DNA of 64,000 bases from Muriicola sp. Z0-33 (GCF_026126425.1 NZ_JAFMPW010000001.1:434001-498000), one strand, 5' to 3'; shown: positions 42,185 to 52,333, counted from the stretch's first letter. The notes: generated from the sequence alone by a model not told the origin. Numbers and translations are program-made.

Positions 42185-43848
42185 CAAGGAAGTTTTATAT
42201 TATCGCTATTAATACCCCAATACAACTGGTTTTCAGAAATACTTATTTTGAAATACACAGGGGCGTCAACCTCCCTGGGCGGTAACTCAAAAACAAAGGC
42301 TGTTGTTCCCTGAGACTTAAGTACAGTCGTATTTGGTTTTAATGGACTCATTTTTGCAGGAACAACCTCTATAACTTGTTTGTGCTTATTTAGATAGGCC
42401 ACAGCAAATCTGATTTTCTCTAATTCGATATTTGCCATATAAGGATTTGACACTTCCATGGTATACAATCCATTCTGGTTCTCTTCAGGAAGCGCTATGA
42501 CATGACATCGCAGTTTCCTGAATGATTCAAAATCATCAATAAAATTGCCGTAAAAGGTAACACCTTTTGCATTGGAATAGGAAATATCGCCTTCCTTGGT
42601 ATATTTCGAAACATATACCACTTTTTTCTGCTGTACATTAAATTCCGAGCTGTCTATAGAATACTGATTTTGCCTGTACTTTATGTTGTTCAAAGATAAG
42701 GAGGTGTTTCCCGAATAAAATGCATACATAGGCGCTTTTCTATAGGAGTTTTCGAAGACTACCGGAGTATCACCAACCTCACTTTCTAATGCCGCAACCC
42801 ATTTTTTATTGCCATGGGTTTCATAAACTATCGGGAATAAAGGTTTGTAAATAAGTCCTACTCTGAGTACAAAAAAGATGGCGATATTCACCAGACCCAT
42901 TCGAAATATCCATTTTCTGATTCCTGGCCGATCTAGCATTTGATTGTAGACCAGAACAACCATGGGTATACAAATAACTATTAGCCACTGGGTCTGTATA
43001 CGTCTGTTAAAACTAGAGATAAAGAAGAAAATTAATACGCCATATACGAGGAAAATTAATGCTTTGGTAAAAGCATCCGTCATTTTTGTCTTATAGAGTG
43101 CTTTATACACCCAGGGAAAGGTCAGACCGAAGAGGGCGACTAGATTGATGAAGTAACCAAGAGTAAAATCTTCAAAATGGTAAGCCCTGTTTGGCCTTTC
43201 AAATAAATGGTACTTAATGGAAACAAAATCGTGTTCATAGAGCCAAATAAAGTGCGGAGTATAACATACTAAAGCTATAAATACAGCTAACCAGGCGTAT
43301 TTATTAGACAGCAATTTTAAATTGGAACTAAGGATAAAAATAATGACAAGCGCAGCATGGTATTTGCTATACATCAAAGCAGCCATGGTAATTCCCAGAG
43401 CAATACTGATTAATAAGGACGGCCTCTCCAGGAACTTTTTATAAAAGAACAGCAACAGGGCGGTAAAAAATAGTAAGGGGGTGTCTGGCAGCATAAGAAA
43501 ACCATAGACATTTAATAAGGTCATGGAGAAAACGAGGATAAAAAAATGCGGAACAAAATCTGTTTTCTTAGGATGATCAATTAGACGCCACAGCAATAAA
43601 ATTGCTCCGACGGCAAGTAAACTGCTCATAAAACGCACACCAAGTTCGCCTTCAAAGAAAATACTACTTATCTCAATAAGAAAAGCAACCATAGGAGGAT
43701 GGTCAAAGTAACCCCAGGATAAATTCTGAGCATAATACCAATAATATGCTTCATCAAATATCAGTTCGGTAAAGTATCCTTGAGCCAGATTGATAATAAA
43801 AATGATCCCGAGAAGAAAAAGAAAAATCCTGGGTAGCTTGTGTTTCAT
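42184..43848 (-). CDS. GT39/ArnT-like membrane glycosyltransferase
   Basis: About 554 residues, ten or more transmembrane segments and a C-terminal soluble domain (about 350-554). After TM1 comes FDEAYYWYYAQNLSWGYFDHPPMVAFL (in part FDEAYYWYYAQ and GYFDHPPM), the acidic, catalytic first loop of the GT-C/PMT superfamily. Such enzymes move a sugar from a polyprenyl-phosphate donor to lipid or protein outside the membrane. A polyprenol-phosphate mannosyltransferase gene is divergent on the other side and could supply the donor. ATG 43848 is preferred to a TTG seven codons upstream. Confidence 0.88.
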   Translation of the reverse strand: MKHKLPRIFLFLLGIIFIINLAQGYFTELIFDEAYYWYYAQNLSWGYFDHPPMVAFLIEISSIFFEGELGVRFMSSLLAVGAILLLWRLIDHPKKTDFVPHFFILVFSMTLLNVYGFLMLPDTPLLFFTALLLFFYKKFLERPSLLISIALGITMAALMYSKYHAALVIIFILSSNLKLLSNKYAWLAVFIALVCYTPHFIWLYEHDFVSIKYHLFERPNRAYHFEDFTLGYFINLVALFGLTFPWVYKALYKTKMTDAFTKALIFLVYGVLIFFFISSFNRRIQTQWLIVICIPMVVLVYNQMLDRPGIRKWIFRMGLVNIAIFFVLRVGLIYKPLFPIVYETHGNKKWVAALESEVGDTPVVFENSYRKAPMYAFYSGNTSLSLNNIKYRQNQYSIDSSEFNVQQKKVVYVSKYTKEGDISYSNAKGVTFYGNFIDDFESFRKLRCHVIALPEENQNGLYTMEVSNPYMANIELEKIRFAVAYLNKHKQVIEVVPAKMSPLKPNTTVLKSQGTTAFVFELPPREVDAPVYFKISISENQLYWGINSDNIKLP

Positions 43849-43951
43849 TCGAGTGTTGATTCGGTTCAAAATTACAAATAATAGGTGTTATGCAAATCTT
43901 TAAAGAAACGATAAAATTCCTGTGGTATTTCCCATCTGATATTTAAAGTAG

Positions 43952-43959
43952 TATTTTTG
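43952..43959 (+). promoter_or_regulatory. -7 promoter element of the GT2 gene
   Basis: TATTTTTG, an exact TAnnTTTG match; start near 43965, a short leader to the ATG at 43979. Confidence 0.5.
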
Positions 43960-43978
43960 TCAAAATTCCTGCAGCCCT

Positions 43979-44707
43979 ATGGCAGATTGTTTGGTTATTA
44001 TTCCCACATACAACGAGATAGAGAATATAGAGGCCATTATACGGGCGGTCTTTGAATTGGAAAAAGGCTATCATGTTCTTATTGTAGATGACAATTCACC
44101 CGATGGTACAGCGGCGGCAGTTACTAAATTGCAGAATGAATTTCCAAAAGAGCTTTTTTTGGAGGTCCGAAAAGAAAAATCGGGCTTGGGAACAGCTTAT
44201 ATTCATGGCTTCAAGTGGGCCATAGCCCGTAAATATGATTTTATTTTTGAAATGGATGCCGACTTTTCACATCGGCCTTCTGACCTGATGAGGCTGCACC
44301 GAGCATGCCTGAATGGGGCAGATGTTGCTGTCGGATCCAGATACAAAAAAGGGGTTAATGTTGTAAACTGGCCGTTATATAGGGTCTTGTTGTCTTACGG
44401 GGCCTCTTTCTATGTTAAGATAATTACCGGAATGAAGGTGCACGACCCTACAGCCGGATTTGTATGTTATCGGAGAAAGGTATTGGAAACTATAAATCTG
44501 GATGCCGTTAAATTCATTGGTTATGCCTTTCAAATTGAAATGAAGTTCCGGGCATATCTCAGAAAATTCAAGATCGAGGAAGTTTCAATTATTTTTACCG
44601 ATAGAGAAAAGGGTAAATCTAAAATGAGCACTTCAATTATTTGGGAGGCCATTTTTGGTGTGATTAGCATGAAATTCAGGAGCCTTTTTAAAATTAACGG
44701 TTTTTAG
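43979..44707 (+). CDS. Polyprenol-monophosphate mannosyltransferase (DPM1-like GT2)
   Basis: 242 residues. GT2 core motifs: IIPTYNEIENI, VDDNSPDGT and EMDADFSHRP, then DPTAGFVCYRRKVLE. The protein has no C-terminal transmembrane domain, like the short dolichol-phosphate mannose synthases. It would load a sugar onto undecaprenyl phosphate for membrane transferases such as the GT39 gene next door. It is followed by dihydroorotase with 1 base between. Confidence 0.9.
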   Translation: MADCLVIIPTYNEIENIEAIIRAVFELEKGYHVLIVDDNSPDGTAAAVTKLQNEFPKELFLEVRKEKSGLGTAYIHGFKWAIARKYDFIFEMDADFSHRPSDLMRLHRACLNGADVAVGSRYKKGVNVVNWPLYRVLLSYGASFYVKIITGMKVHDPTAGFVCYRRKVLETINLDAVKFIGYAFQIEMKFRAYLRKFKIEEVSIIFTDREKGKSKMSTSIIWEAIFGVISMKFRSLFKINGF

Positions 44708-44708
44708 T

Positions 44709-46043
44709 ATGGGCACTACTCTTGTAAAAAATGCACGCATTGTCAATGAAGGAATTCAGCAGGAATGCGATATCCTTATAAAGGACAAATTAATTCATAA
44801 GATTGAACGCGATATCAGTGAAAAGGAGGCCCGTATAATAGACCTTGAGGGGAAAGTACTTATGCCGGGTATCATAGATGATCAGGTGCATTTCAGGGAA
44901 CCTGGGTTAACACATAAAGCGGATATTGCTACGGAAAGTAAGGCTGCCATTGCAGGGGGAATCACCAGTTTCATGGAACAACCCAATACCCAACCGCAAA
45001 CTACAACAATAGAAAAACTGGAAGAAAAGTTCTCTATAGCTCAGAAAACTTCCTACGCCAATTATTCATTTCTTTTTGGGGGAACAAATGATAACCTTGA
45101 AGAATTGAAGAAGTTGGATAAAAAAGCATGTTCCGGGGTAAAATTATTTTTAGGGTCCTCCACAGGAAACATGTTAGTGGATGATGAGGAGGTTCTTGAA
45201 AAAATCTTCCGCAATACTGAATTGGTAATATCTGTTCACTGCGAAGATGAATTTACCATCAGAGAAAATCTGGCCATTTATATGGATAAATACGGGAATG
45301 ACATTCCGGTAGAATACCATCCTTTGATTCGTAGTGAAGAAGCCTGTTACCTGTCTTCTTCAAAAGCAATTGCCCTTGCCAAGAAAACCGGGGCACGGCT
45401 TCATGTATTCCATGTGTCTACTGGTAAAGAAACAGAACTATTCCGGAACGACATTCCATTAAGTCAAAAGAAGATAACCTCGGAGGTATGCATACATCAT
45501 TTGTGGTTTTCAGATCAGGACTACAAGAGTAAAGGGACCCTGATAAAGTGGAACCCTGCAGTGAAAAAGGCTTCAGACAGGGAGCAACTTTGGAAGGCGC
45601 TTTTAGATGACAGAATAGATGTTGTTGCCACCGATCATGCACCTCACCTGCTGTCGGAAAAAAATAATGTCTATACCGATGCCCCTTCCGGTGGCCCTTT
45701 GGTTCAACATGCTCTTCCGGCCATGCTGGAGAATTATCACAGCGGTAGAATTTCCTTAGAGCAGATAGTTGAGAAGATGTGCCACAACCCGGCCATCTTG
45801 TTTGACATTGAACGACGAGGATTTATCAGAGAAGGATTTTTTGCCGATATGGTAGCAATAAATACCAACGCGCCCTGGCAGGTTGATCAGGGTAATATAT
45901 TGTACAAATGCAAATGGTCTCCTTTTGAAGGACAACAGTTTAAGTCGGCGATTACCCATACCTTTGTAAATGGTCATCTGGCCTATGAAAACGGAACATT
46001 TTCTGAGCTGAAATGCGCAGAAAGGCTAACCTTTATCCGGTAG
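44709..46043 (+). CDS. pyrC: Dihydroorotase
   Basis: 444 residues, class I type. The usual first metal-binding motif DxHxHxR reads DDQVHFREPG here: His is replaced by Gln59, which I recall as common in Bacteroidota dihydroorotases. The other ligands look intact: Lys in GVKLFLGSS, His in SVHCEDE, His in LHVFHVST and Asp in VVATDHAPH. The enzyme forms dihydroorotate for pyrimidine synthesis. It is cotranscribed with the GT2 gene; the DUF4296 gene starts 2 bases after its stop. Confidence 0.93.
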   Translation: MGTTLVKNARIVNEGIQQECDILIKDKLIHKIERDISEKEARIIDLEGKVLMPGIIDDQVHFREPGLTHKADIATESKAAIAGGITSFMEQPNTQPQTTTIEKLEEKFSIAQKTSYANYSFLFGGTNDNLEELKKLDKKACSGVKLFLGSSTGNMLVDDEEVLEKIFRNTELVISVHCEDEFTIRENLAIYMDKYGNDIPVEYHPLIRSEEACYLSSSKAIALAKKTGARLHVFHVSTGKETELFRNDIPLSQKKITSEVCIHHLWFSDQDYKSKGTLIKWNPAVKKASDREQLWKALLDDRIDVVATDHAPHLLSEKNNVYTDAPSGGPLVQHALPAMLENYHSGRISLEQIVEKMCHNPAILFDIERRGFIREGFFADMVAINTNAPWQVDQGNILYKCKWSPFEGQQFKSAITHTFVNGHLAYENGTFSELKCAERLTFIR

Positions 46044-46045
46044 AT

Positions 46046-46456
46046 ATGCTAAAGAAATACAGCATCATTTTGTTTCTTATCCTGATTTCTTGTGGTGAAA
46101 AGGTAATTGAAGAACCGGAAAACCTGATCCCAAAGGAAAAAATGATAGATATGTTATACGATCTTTCCCTGATCAATGCGGCAAAAGGAACCAATCCCCG
46201 GATACTTGAAGAAAATAAGGTGGAGCCAACAGAATTTCTGTTCGCAAAGCATGGGGTAGACAGCATTCAATTTGTAAAAAGTGATATGTATTATGCTTCA
46301 ATACCAGTAGAATACCAGAGCATATACGAATCTGTGGCCGCCAGATTAGAAAAAGATAAAAAGGACATGGAGGAAGAACGGAAGCGAAAAAATGACAGTA
46401 CAAGCCAACTTTCACGAAAGAATATTGATGGGAAATTAGAAAATACCCCTAAATAA
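46046..46456 (+). CDS. DUF4296 lipoprotein
   Basis: About 136 residues. Lipoprotein signal MLKKYSIILFLILISC (lipobox LISC), then a helical domain with IPKEKMIDMLYDLSLINAAKG that fits DUF4296, and a charged C-terminal tail. Function unknown; typical neighbour of dihydroorotase in Flavobacteriaceae. The ATG at 46046 gives the lipoprotein signal; an earlier ATG at 46013 lies inside the dihydroorotase gene. The 3' end overlaps the convergent epimerase by 8 bases. Confidence 0.85.
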   Translation: MLKKYSIILFLILISCGEKVIEEPENLIPKEKMIDMLYDLSLINAAKGTNPRILEENKVEPTEFLFAKHGVDSIQFVKSDMYYASIPVEYQSIYESVAARLEKDKKDMEEERKRKNDSTSQLSRKNIDGKLENTPK

Positions 46457-47468
46457 ATTTTTCAGGGTAAGCTTCCTTAAATCTATTGCAACTAAAATAT
46501 ATTGCTTCGGCCATTAATTGGAACTCGAAATTCAATGTTTCCGTTACTTTTTTATTACTATAAATTTCGGGATGCCTGAGAGAATAAACATTTTTTCTGG
46601 TGAGTTTTCTTCGCTTACCAGTTAATTTACATCTGAGCCAGTCTAACCGCGAAAAAAGGTTCAATTGCCAGAATTTTAATTGGATTTTTGGAGTGGGTTT
46701 CCCAAATTCCCTGGCGATATTAGAGAGCACTTCTTTGTACCTTAAATTTTTATCAATCACAATAAAACGTTGGCCACTAATATCTGAATCCATCAGTTGC
46801 ACCATTATATGCACTACATCATTGACAGTGACAAAGCCTGTCCCGCCAGGAGGATAAAACCTTGACCCTTTTGCGGCGATTCGAAAAAAAGATCCACTAC
46901 CCTTTTGCCAAAAGCCCGGACCTAAAATTACACCCGGATTTACAATTACAACCGGGACACCTTCCTGAGAAGCACGCCAAACTTCCATTTCAGCCATATG
47001 TTTGGTAATAGCATATACATTCACTTTACCGTCGTTCCATTCATTATCCTCTGTGGCAATTGCACCTTCCAGGCTCCGACCGATAGCTGCAATGGAACTT
47101 ACATAACACAGCTTTTCAATTTTCCTAGCAATACAAAGGTTGACAATATTCACAGTGCCCTCTTCATTAACTTTCTGAAGACGGTTAAAATCTGCCGGAT
47201 CAAAAGAGATATAAGCCGCACAATGGTAAACTTTCGTAATCCCTTTGAACGCCGCTTCCAAAGATGGGATGTCATTAATGTCTGCCTCTACCCAATCTAT
47301 CTTGTTGAAGTACTCATTGGGCTTTTTACTGTAAAATGAAAATATTTCTTCTACTTTATCCAGCCTGCTATCAGCCCTGTATATGGCCCGGACACTTAAG
47401 CCCTTTCTGAGCAAATGAAATAAAAGGTGTGTTCCAACCAATCCTGTACCACCGGTAACCAAAATCAT
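46449..47468 (-). CDS. NAD-dependent epimerase/reductase (extended SDR)
   Basis: 339 residues. The Rossmann motif is VTGGTGLVGTHL (TGxxGxxG), with active-site YAITKHMAE (YxxxK) and Ser at CYVSSIAA. The N-terminal fold is that of extended SDRs, and the FDPADFNRLQKVNEEGT stretch recalls dihydroflavonol-reductase-like members. Substrate unknown. Single gene, divergent from tyrS. Confidence 0.9.
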   Translation of the reverse strand: MILVTGGTGLVGTHLLFHLLRKGLSVRAIYRADSRLDKVEEIFSFYSKKPNEYFNKIDWVEADINDIPSLEAAFKGITKVYHCAAYISFDPADFNRLQKVNEEGTVNIVNLCIARKIEKLCYVSSIAAIGRSLEGAIATEDNEWNDGKVNVYAITKHMAEMEVWRASQEGVPVVIVNPGVILGPGFWQKGSGSFFRIAAKGSRFYPPGGTGFVTVNDVVHIMVQLMDSDISGQRFIVIDKNLRYKEVLSNIAREFGKPTPKIQLKFWQLNLFSRLDWLRCKLTGKRRKLTRKNVYSLRHPEIYSNKKVTETLNFEFQLMAEAIYFSCNRFKEAYPEKFI

Positions 47469-47535
47469 GAATCAAATTTACTCATTTACCGGGGATATAT
47501 TTATTTTCTTCCTGACTGCTGCTTGCTATTTATTT

Positions 47536-47543
47536 TATATTTG
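47536..47543 (+). promoter_or_regulatory. -7 promoter element of tyrS
   Basis: TATATTTG, exact consensus, 26 bases ahead of the tyrS ATG; the -33 element is weak. Confidence 0.55.
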
Positions 47544-47569
47544 CAACATCTACAGAAAATCAATTTGAT

Positions 47570-48865
47570 ATGGCAGTAAATTTTGTGGCGGAATTAAAAT
47601 GGAGGGGAATGTTGCACGATGTAATGCCCGGTACGGAGGAACATTTATTAAAAGGAATGCAATCTGCCTATGTAGGGATAGACCCTACGGCGAATTCACT
47701 TCATATAGGACATTTAGTTGGTGTTATGATGCTGCGACATTTTCAACTGGCAGGGCATAAGCCATTTGCTTTGGTGGGAGGTGCTACCGGTATGATTGGT
47801 GATCCGTCTGGTAAATCATCGGAACGAAATTTATTGGATGAAACTACATTGCGTTTAAACCAGGAGGCGTTGAAAGAACAACTATCGCGTTTTTTGGATT
47901 TCGAAAGTGATGCGGATAATGCCGCTGAACTGGTCAATAATTATGATTGGATGAAAGATTTTAGCTTTCTGGATTTTATCCGGGATGTGGGCAAGCATAT
48001 TACTGTAAACTACATGATGGCTAAAGATTCTGTCAAGAAAAGATTATCCTCCGATGCTGCTGAGGGGATGTCTTTTACGGAGTTTACCTACCAACTTGTT
48101 CAGGGATATGATTTTCTATACCTCTACCAGCACCATAATTGTACGCTGCAAATGGGTGGAAGCGACCAATGGGGAAATATTACCACAGGCACAGAACTGA
48201 TCAGGAGAATAGGAAAAGGTAAAGGCTTTGCGCTGACCTGTCCTTTAATTACAAAGGCAGATGGCAGCAAATTTGGTAAATCAGAAGAAGGCAATGTGTG
48301 GTTAGATGCGCATAGGACATCACCATATAAATTCTATCAATACTGGCTTAATACTTCTGACGAGGATGCAGAGAAATACATCAAGATTTTCACTTTCTTA
48401 TCAAAGGAGGCTATAGAGCATCTGGTTAGAGAGCATCGGGAAGTGCCACATCAGCGCAACTTACAGAAAAAGCTGGCAGAGGAAATTACTGTGATGGTAC
48501 ATTCTAAAGAGGCTTTGGAAAACGCTCTTATGGCAAGTGCTATACTCTTTGGAAAAACTACTTCTGAGCAGTTAAAAAAGCTAGATGAGGCCACTTTTTT
48601 AGAAGTTTTTGACGGAGTTCCTCAGGCAGAAATTTCAAGAAATGAAGTAGAAGAAGGATTAGACATGATTGGAGCGCTCTCAGCAAAAACTCAGTTTCTT
48701 GCATCTAACGGAGAAGCCAGGAGAGAATTGAAGCAGAATTCGATATCTGTGAATAAAGAGAAGGTGAATGAGCAGTTTGTAATAAAGACATCCGATCTGA
48801 TAAATGAAAAGTATGTACTTCTGCAAAGGGGTAAGAAAAATTACTATGTACTGGTAGTTAATTAA
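47570..48865 (+). CDS. tyrS: Tyrosyl-tRNA synthetase
   Basis: 431 residues. Class I signatures: HIGH in [11 protein letters not shown] and KFGKS in [15 protein letters not shown], the tyrosine pocket [24 protein letters not shown] (in part [11 protein letters not shown]) and a C-terminal S4 RNA-binding domain (SVNKEKVNE ... [14 protein letters not shown]). It charges tRNA-Tyr. Full length. Confidence 0.98.
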   Translation: MAVNFVAELKWRGMLHDVMPGTEEHLLKGMQSAYVGIDPTANSLHIGHLVGVMMLRHFQLAGHKPFALVGGATGMIGDPSGKSSERNLLDETTLRLNQEALKEQLSRFLDFESDADNAAELVNNYDWMKDFSFLDFIRDVGKHITVNYMMAKDSVKKRLSSDAAEGMSFTEFTYQLVQGYDFLYLYQHHNCTLQMGGSDQWGNITTGTELIRRIGKGKGFALTCPLITKADGSKFGKSEEGNVWLDAHRTSPYKFYQYWLNTSDEDAEKYIKIFTFLSKEAIEHLVREHREVPHQRNLQKKLAEEITVMVHSKEALENALMASAILFGKTTSEQLKKLDEATFLEVFDGVPQAEISRNEVEEGLDMIGALSAKTQFLASNGEARRELKQNSISVNKEKVNEQFVIKTSDLINEKYVLLQRGKKNYYVLVVN

Positions 48866-48899
48866 GATCAATAATATCGCTATGAAGCAATAAGATGTG

Positions 48900-49553
48900 A
48901 TGAAAGTTTATAAACCGAAAACCGTTAATGAACTCGAATTATTTTATGGTGATCTTCTTTTTAAAATAGAGGATTATAAAAGCATTAGCGACCATCTTGG
49001 CGAACTTTCGACCAAAATGTGGGAAGGGGTACAGGCAAAGAACGAAGCCGTACTAAAAGAAATCAGCAATTATCATTGGAAACATTTAGGAAAGCCTGCA
49101 ACTTTACTCCTTGCTGCTAATCTGACCGAGGAGGACTGCAGACAGAGTATTGCTAATGAATATGGTTTTCGCCGTTGGACAGAGGTCGCCCATATCGCTT
49201 CTCCCTACAATAGTGTTTTTGAGGCCTTAGTTAATGCAATGCTAGAAGGAAATTTCGATACTGTGAAGCGCCTGATATCTGAGAACGGCAATATAGTAAA
49301 TTGTAAATCACCTTATGGCCATAAGGCCACCTTACTGCATTATGCTGTAAGTAATGGTGTAGAATTGTGGAGGCAAAAAGTTCCATTAAACTTACCTGAA
49401 ATAGTTGCCTACCTTATAGAACAAGGCGCAAATAGAAAGGCAAAGATGAAGGTTTATGGCGGGGAGTATATGGCTGCTGAACTCTTGCCTTCCAGTGCCC
49501 ATCCGGTAGATGCTGGGATATCTAAAGAATTGCGAAAACAATTCGAATCCTGA
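48900..49553 (+). CDS. Ankyrin-repeat-like hypothetical protein
   Basis: About 217 residues. The N-terminal half is helical with no recognised domain; residues about 105-175 show one to two ankyrin-like units (FEALVNAMLEGNFDTVKRLI, ATLLHYAVSNGVE, EIVAYLIEQGANRKAK). No signal peptide. Such repeats bind proteins, but the partner is unknown. The ATG at 48900 is chosen over an adjacent GTG. It lies between tyrS and fhs in the same direction. Confidence 0.7.
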   Translation: MKVYKPKTVNELELFYGDLLFKIEDYKSISDHLGELSTKMWEGVQAKNEAVLKEISNYHWKHLGKPATLLLAANLTEEDCRQSIANEYGFRRWTEVAHIASPYNSVFEALVNAMLEGNFDTVKRLISENGNIVNCKSPYGHKATLLHYAVSNGVELWRQKVPLNLPEIVAYLIEQGANRKAKMKVYGGEYMAAELLPSSAHPVDAGISKELRKQFES

Positions 49554-49597
49554 ACCTGCTCGTCTTAGAATTGAAGACACTTTAAAAAAATGACATT

Positions 49598-51265
49598 ATG
49601 AGTGATTTGGAGATTGCCAAAAAAGTATCCTTAAAACCAATAGCAGAAATAGCTGAGAAGCTTGGGATCGATAGGGATGAAATAGAAATGTATGGCAATT
49701 ACAAAGCTAAATTACCTCTGAATAAAATAGATAAGACAAAAGGAGACAGTAATAATCTTATCCTGGTTTCGGCCATATCCCCAACACCTGCTGGGGAAGG
49801 TAAGACCACAATATCAATAGGACTTACTGAAGGATTAAATCAATTGGGCATAAAAACAAGTGTTGTGCTCCGCGAACCTTCTTTAGGGCCAGTATTTGGA
49901 ATAAAAGGCGGTGCTACAGGAGGCGGGTATTCTCAGGTACTTCCTATGGAGGATATAAACCTTCATTTTACAGGAGATTTTGCCGCCATCGAAAAAGCAC
50001 ATAATTTATTAGCAGCCCTGATAGACAATAATATCCAGAGTAAGCGCAACAGTCTTGGGCTTGATGCGCGAACAATTTCATGGAAACGGGTATTGGACAT
50101 GAACGACAGGGCCCTAAGGCGTATTGTTGTTGGTCTTGGAGGAACTACCTCAGGGGTACCCAGAGAAACAGGTTTTGATATCACGGCAGCCTCGGAGATT
50201 ATGGCAATTCTGTGTTTAGCCGATGATATTCAGGACCTTAAAAAAAGATTGGGTAATATTTTTATTGGATATACAATAGACAAAAAACCAATCTATGCCC
50301 GGGACCTTAAAGCGCAAGGTGCTATGACTGCCCTTCTTAAAGACGCTATAAAACCTAATCTGGTGCAGACCATTGAGGGAAACCCGGCCTTTATACATGG
50401 CGGGCCGTTTGCAAATATTGCTCAGGGAACTAATTCTGTTATAGCAACAAGAATGGGGATGTCTTTTTCAGACTATACGGTTACCGAAGCCGGTTTTGGC
50501 TTTGATCTTGGAGCGGAGAAATTCTTTGATATAAAATGTCAGAGTGCTGGCTTATCTCCAAAAGCCGTGGTATTAACCACAACAATAAGGGCGCTTAAGT
50601 ATCATGGTGGGGCTGCTTTGGATACACTTACTACTCCAGACCTGGAAGCTTTGGCCAAAGGCCTTCCCAATCTTGAAAAACACATTGAAAACATCAGACT
50701 TTTTAACATACCCTCGGTTATTGCCATCAATAAATTTGAATCTGACACGGATGAGGAAATTAAATTGGTAAAAGAAGCGGCTAAGAAGTTAGGGGTAAGA
50801 GTGGCCTTAGCCGAGGTCTGGGCCAAAGGTGGTGCAGGTGCTTTGGAATTGGCAAAAAAAGTGGTAGATGCAGTTGAAGCCAGTAATGGGGTATTTACTC
50901 CCTTGTACCGCTGGGATATGAGCATCCGGGAGAAAATTGAATTAATCGCAACAAAAATTTATGGAGCGGAGTTTGTAGATTATACTGCACGGGCAAAACG
51001 CGATTTAAAAAAGATCAGGGATCTGAAATTAGAGCACCTGCCTGTTTGTATCGCCAAAACCCAGAAATCCTTATCGGATAATCCTGCTTTATTAGGCAGG
51101 CCTAAAGATTTTATAATTACTGTCCGGGAAATTGAGATCGCTTCGGGAGCAGGTTTTTTGGTTCCCATTACAGGGGATATCATGAGAATGCCAGGATTGC
51201 CTGCGCACCCGGCCTCTGAGAATATTGATATTGACGAGGAGGGGAATATCAGCGGGCTTTTTTAA
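49598..51265 (+). CDS. fhs: Formate-tetrahydrofolate ligase
   Basis: 555 residues, the normal length. The P-loop PTPAGEGKTTISIGL (about residue 67), GIKGGATGGGYSQV and EAGFGFDLGAEKFFDIKC are family signatures. The enzyme makes 10-formyl-THF from formate and ATP. In an aerobic flavobacterium it would supply one-carbon units for purine and formyl-Met synthesis. Confidence 0.98.
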   Translation: MSDLEIAKKVSLKPIAEIAEKLGIDRDEIEMYGNYKAKLPLNKIDKTKGDSNNLILVSAISPTPAGEGKTTISIGLTEGLNQLGIKTSVVLREPSLGPVFGIKGGATGGGYSQVLPMEDINLHFTGDFAAIEKAHNLLAALIDNNIQSKRNSLGLDARTISWKRVLDMNDRALRRIVVGLGGTTSGVPRETGFDITAASEIMAILCLADDIQDLKKRLGNIFIGYTIDKKPIYARDLKAQGAMTALLKDAIKPNLVQTIEGNPAFIHGGPFANIAQGTNSVIATRMGMSFSDYTVTEAGFGFDLGAEKFFDIKCQSAGLSPKAVVLTTTIRALKYHGGAALDTLTTPDLEALAKGLPNLEKHIENIRLFNIPSVIAINKFESDTDEEIKLVKEAAKKLGVRVALAEVWAKGGAGALELAKKVVDAVEASNGVFTPLYRWDMSIREKIELIATKIYGAEFVDYTARAKRDLKKIRDLKLEHLPVCIAKTQKSLSDNPALLGRPKDFIITVREIEIASGAGFLVPITGDIMRMPGLPAHPASENIDIDEEGNISGLF

Positions 51266-51271
51266 CTAAAA

Positions 51272-52249
51272 TTACATCACCATTAAATTACAGCCTCGGA
51301 TGTCCGAGTGGTCAAATCTGCCTATGACTTCAAAACTCCCATTCTCATAAACCCTGCCCAAATCCTGTGTGGCAATAAAGGAACAGGAGTGTATATTAGC
51401 AAAATCTATAACATTAATCCCGCCAGTAGCTCCCGGAGGTTGATAATGAAAGGGGTCTTCAGGATCCCGACAAAGGATTTTCATATAGGAAGGGGTTTTA
51501 AAAAGCCCTGATCCTTTAGAGTATGCCTGGGATAATAATTCTGTCATCCCATATTCCGAATGAATTTCAGTTACCCCGAATCCTTTTTGCAGCTTGTCAT
51601 GTAATTCTTCTCTTACCAATTCCCTTCGGCGACCTTTCATTCCGCCTGTTTCCATTACTATAGTATTATTTAATGTAAAAGATGTTTCGGCAATGAGGTC
51701 TAATAGGGCATAAGAAACACCAATTAGTAATGTTTTGATATTTTTCTTGTCAAGGGCACGCAACTTCTCCCGAAGGGAGCCAAGGTTATCCAGATAGAAT
51801 CCGCTATCGGGATGGTGGCTTTTTTCAATAAGAGTATTCATCATATATATCAATGATGAATCTTTACGCTCTAAATAAGAGGGCAATAAGGCCAGGATAC
51901 AGTAATCCGATGCAGCACCGTAGAACGTCATAAAAGTGCTTAGAAAACTCCGCTCGTAGATGCCTGGGTCTGCAACCAGGTGTCTGCTGGTTTTGTTGCC
52001 CGTAGTACCGCTGCTTGTAAAAACAAGTTGTGCTTTGAAACCCTCACAGATAACAGATTTTCTTTTAAAAAATTCTATCGGCAGAAAAGGAATTCCGTAA
52101 AGGTCCTTTACGTTTTTATCTGTCTTGTTGAGATGGTTGCAAAATTCCCTGTATACCTTGTTGGAATGGTACTGATAACGAAACAATTCCAGGGAAAAGG
52201 AATTGAAATCAGAAGCGTCTCTTATTCGAAAAATATCCGAAGTATTCAT
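51272..52249 (-). CDS. LuxE/PaaK-like acyl-protein synthetase family protein
   Basis: 325 residues. FTSSGTTGNKTSRH (near residue 80) is the adenylate-forming enzyme signature and IHSEYGMTELLSQAYS the second conserved block, which fit the acyl-protein synthetase (LuxE) group rather than full acyl-CoA ligases: the large C-terminal AMP-binding lid is missing. It would activate a fatty or aromatic acid and transfer it to a cysteine. No LuxC/LuxD or carrier protein gene is near, so the acceptor is unknown. Convergent with fhs. Confidence 0.85.
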   Translation of the reverse strand: MNTSDIFRIRDASDFNSFSLELFRYQYHSNKVYREFCNHLNKTDKNVKDLYGIPFLPIEFFKRKSVICEGFKAQLVFTSSGTTGNKTSRHLVADPGIYERSFLSTFMTFYGAASDYCILALLPSYLERKDSSLIYMMNTLIEKSHHPDSGFYLDNLGSLREKLRALDKKNIKTLLIGVSYALLDLIAETSFTLNNTIVMETGGMKGRRRELVREELHDKLQKGFGVTEIHSEYGMTELLSQAYSKGSGLFKTPSYMKILCRDPEDPFHYQPPGATGGINVIDFANIHSCSFIATQDLGRVYENGSFEVIGRFDHSDIRGCNLMVM

Positions 52250-52281
52250 TTTTTTTGGCTACTACAAAAATAACCAAAATT

Positions 52282-52310
52282 AAAGCCCCGATTAACACAA
52301 TCGGGGCTTT
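52282..52310 (-). terminator. Terminator of the first mini-T9SS gene
   Basis: A perfect 12-bp stem (52282-52293 with 52299-52310, GCCCCGATT core) around AACAC, lying 24 bases past the stop of the 52334-52657 gene on the minus strand and just upstream of the LuxE-like gene. Confidence 0.85.
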
Positions 52311-52333
52311 ATAAGTTAGGTTGCTGGTTTGTA

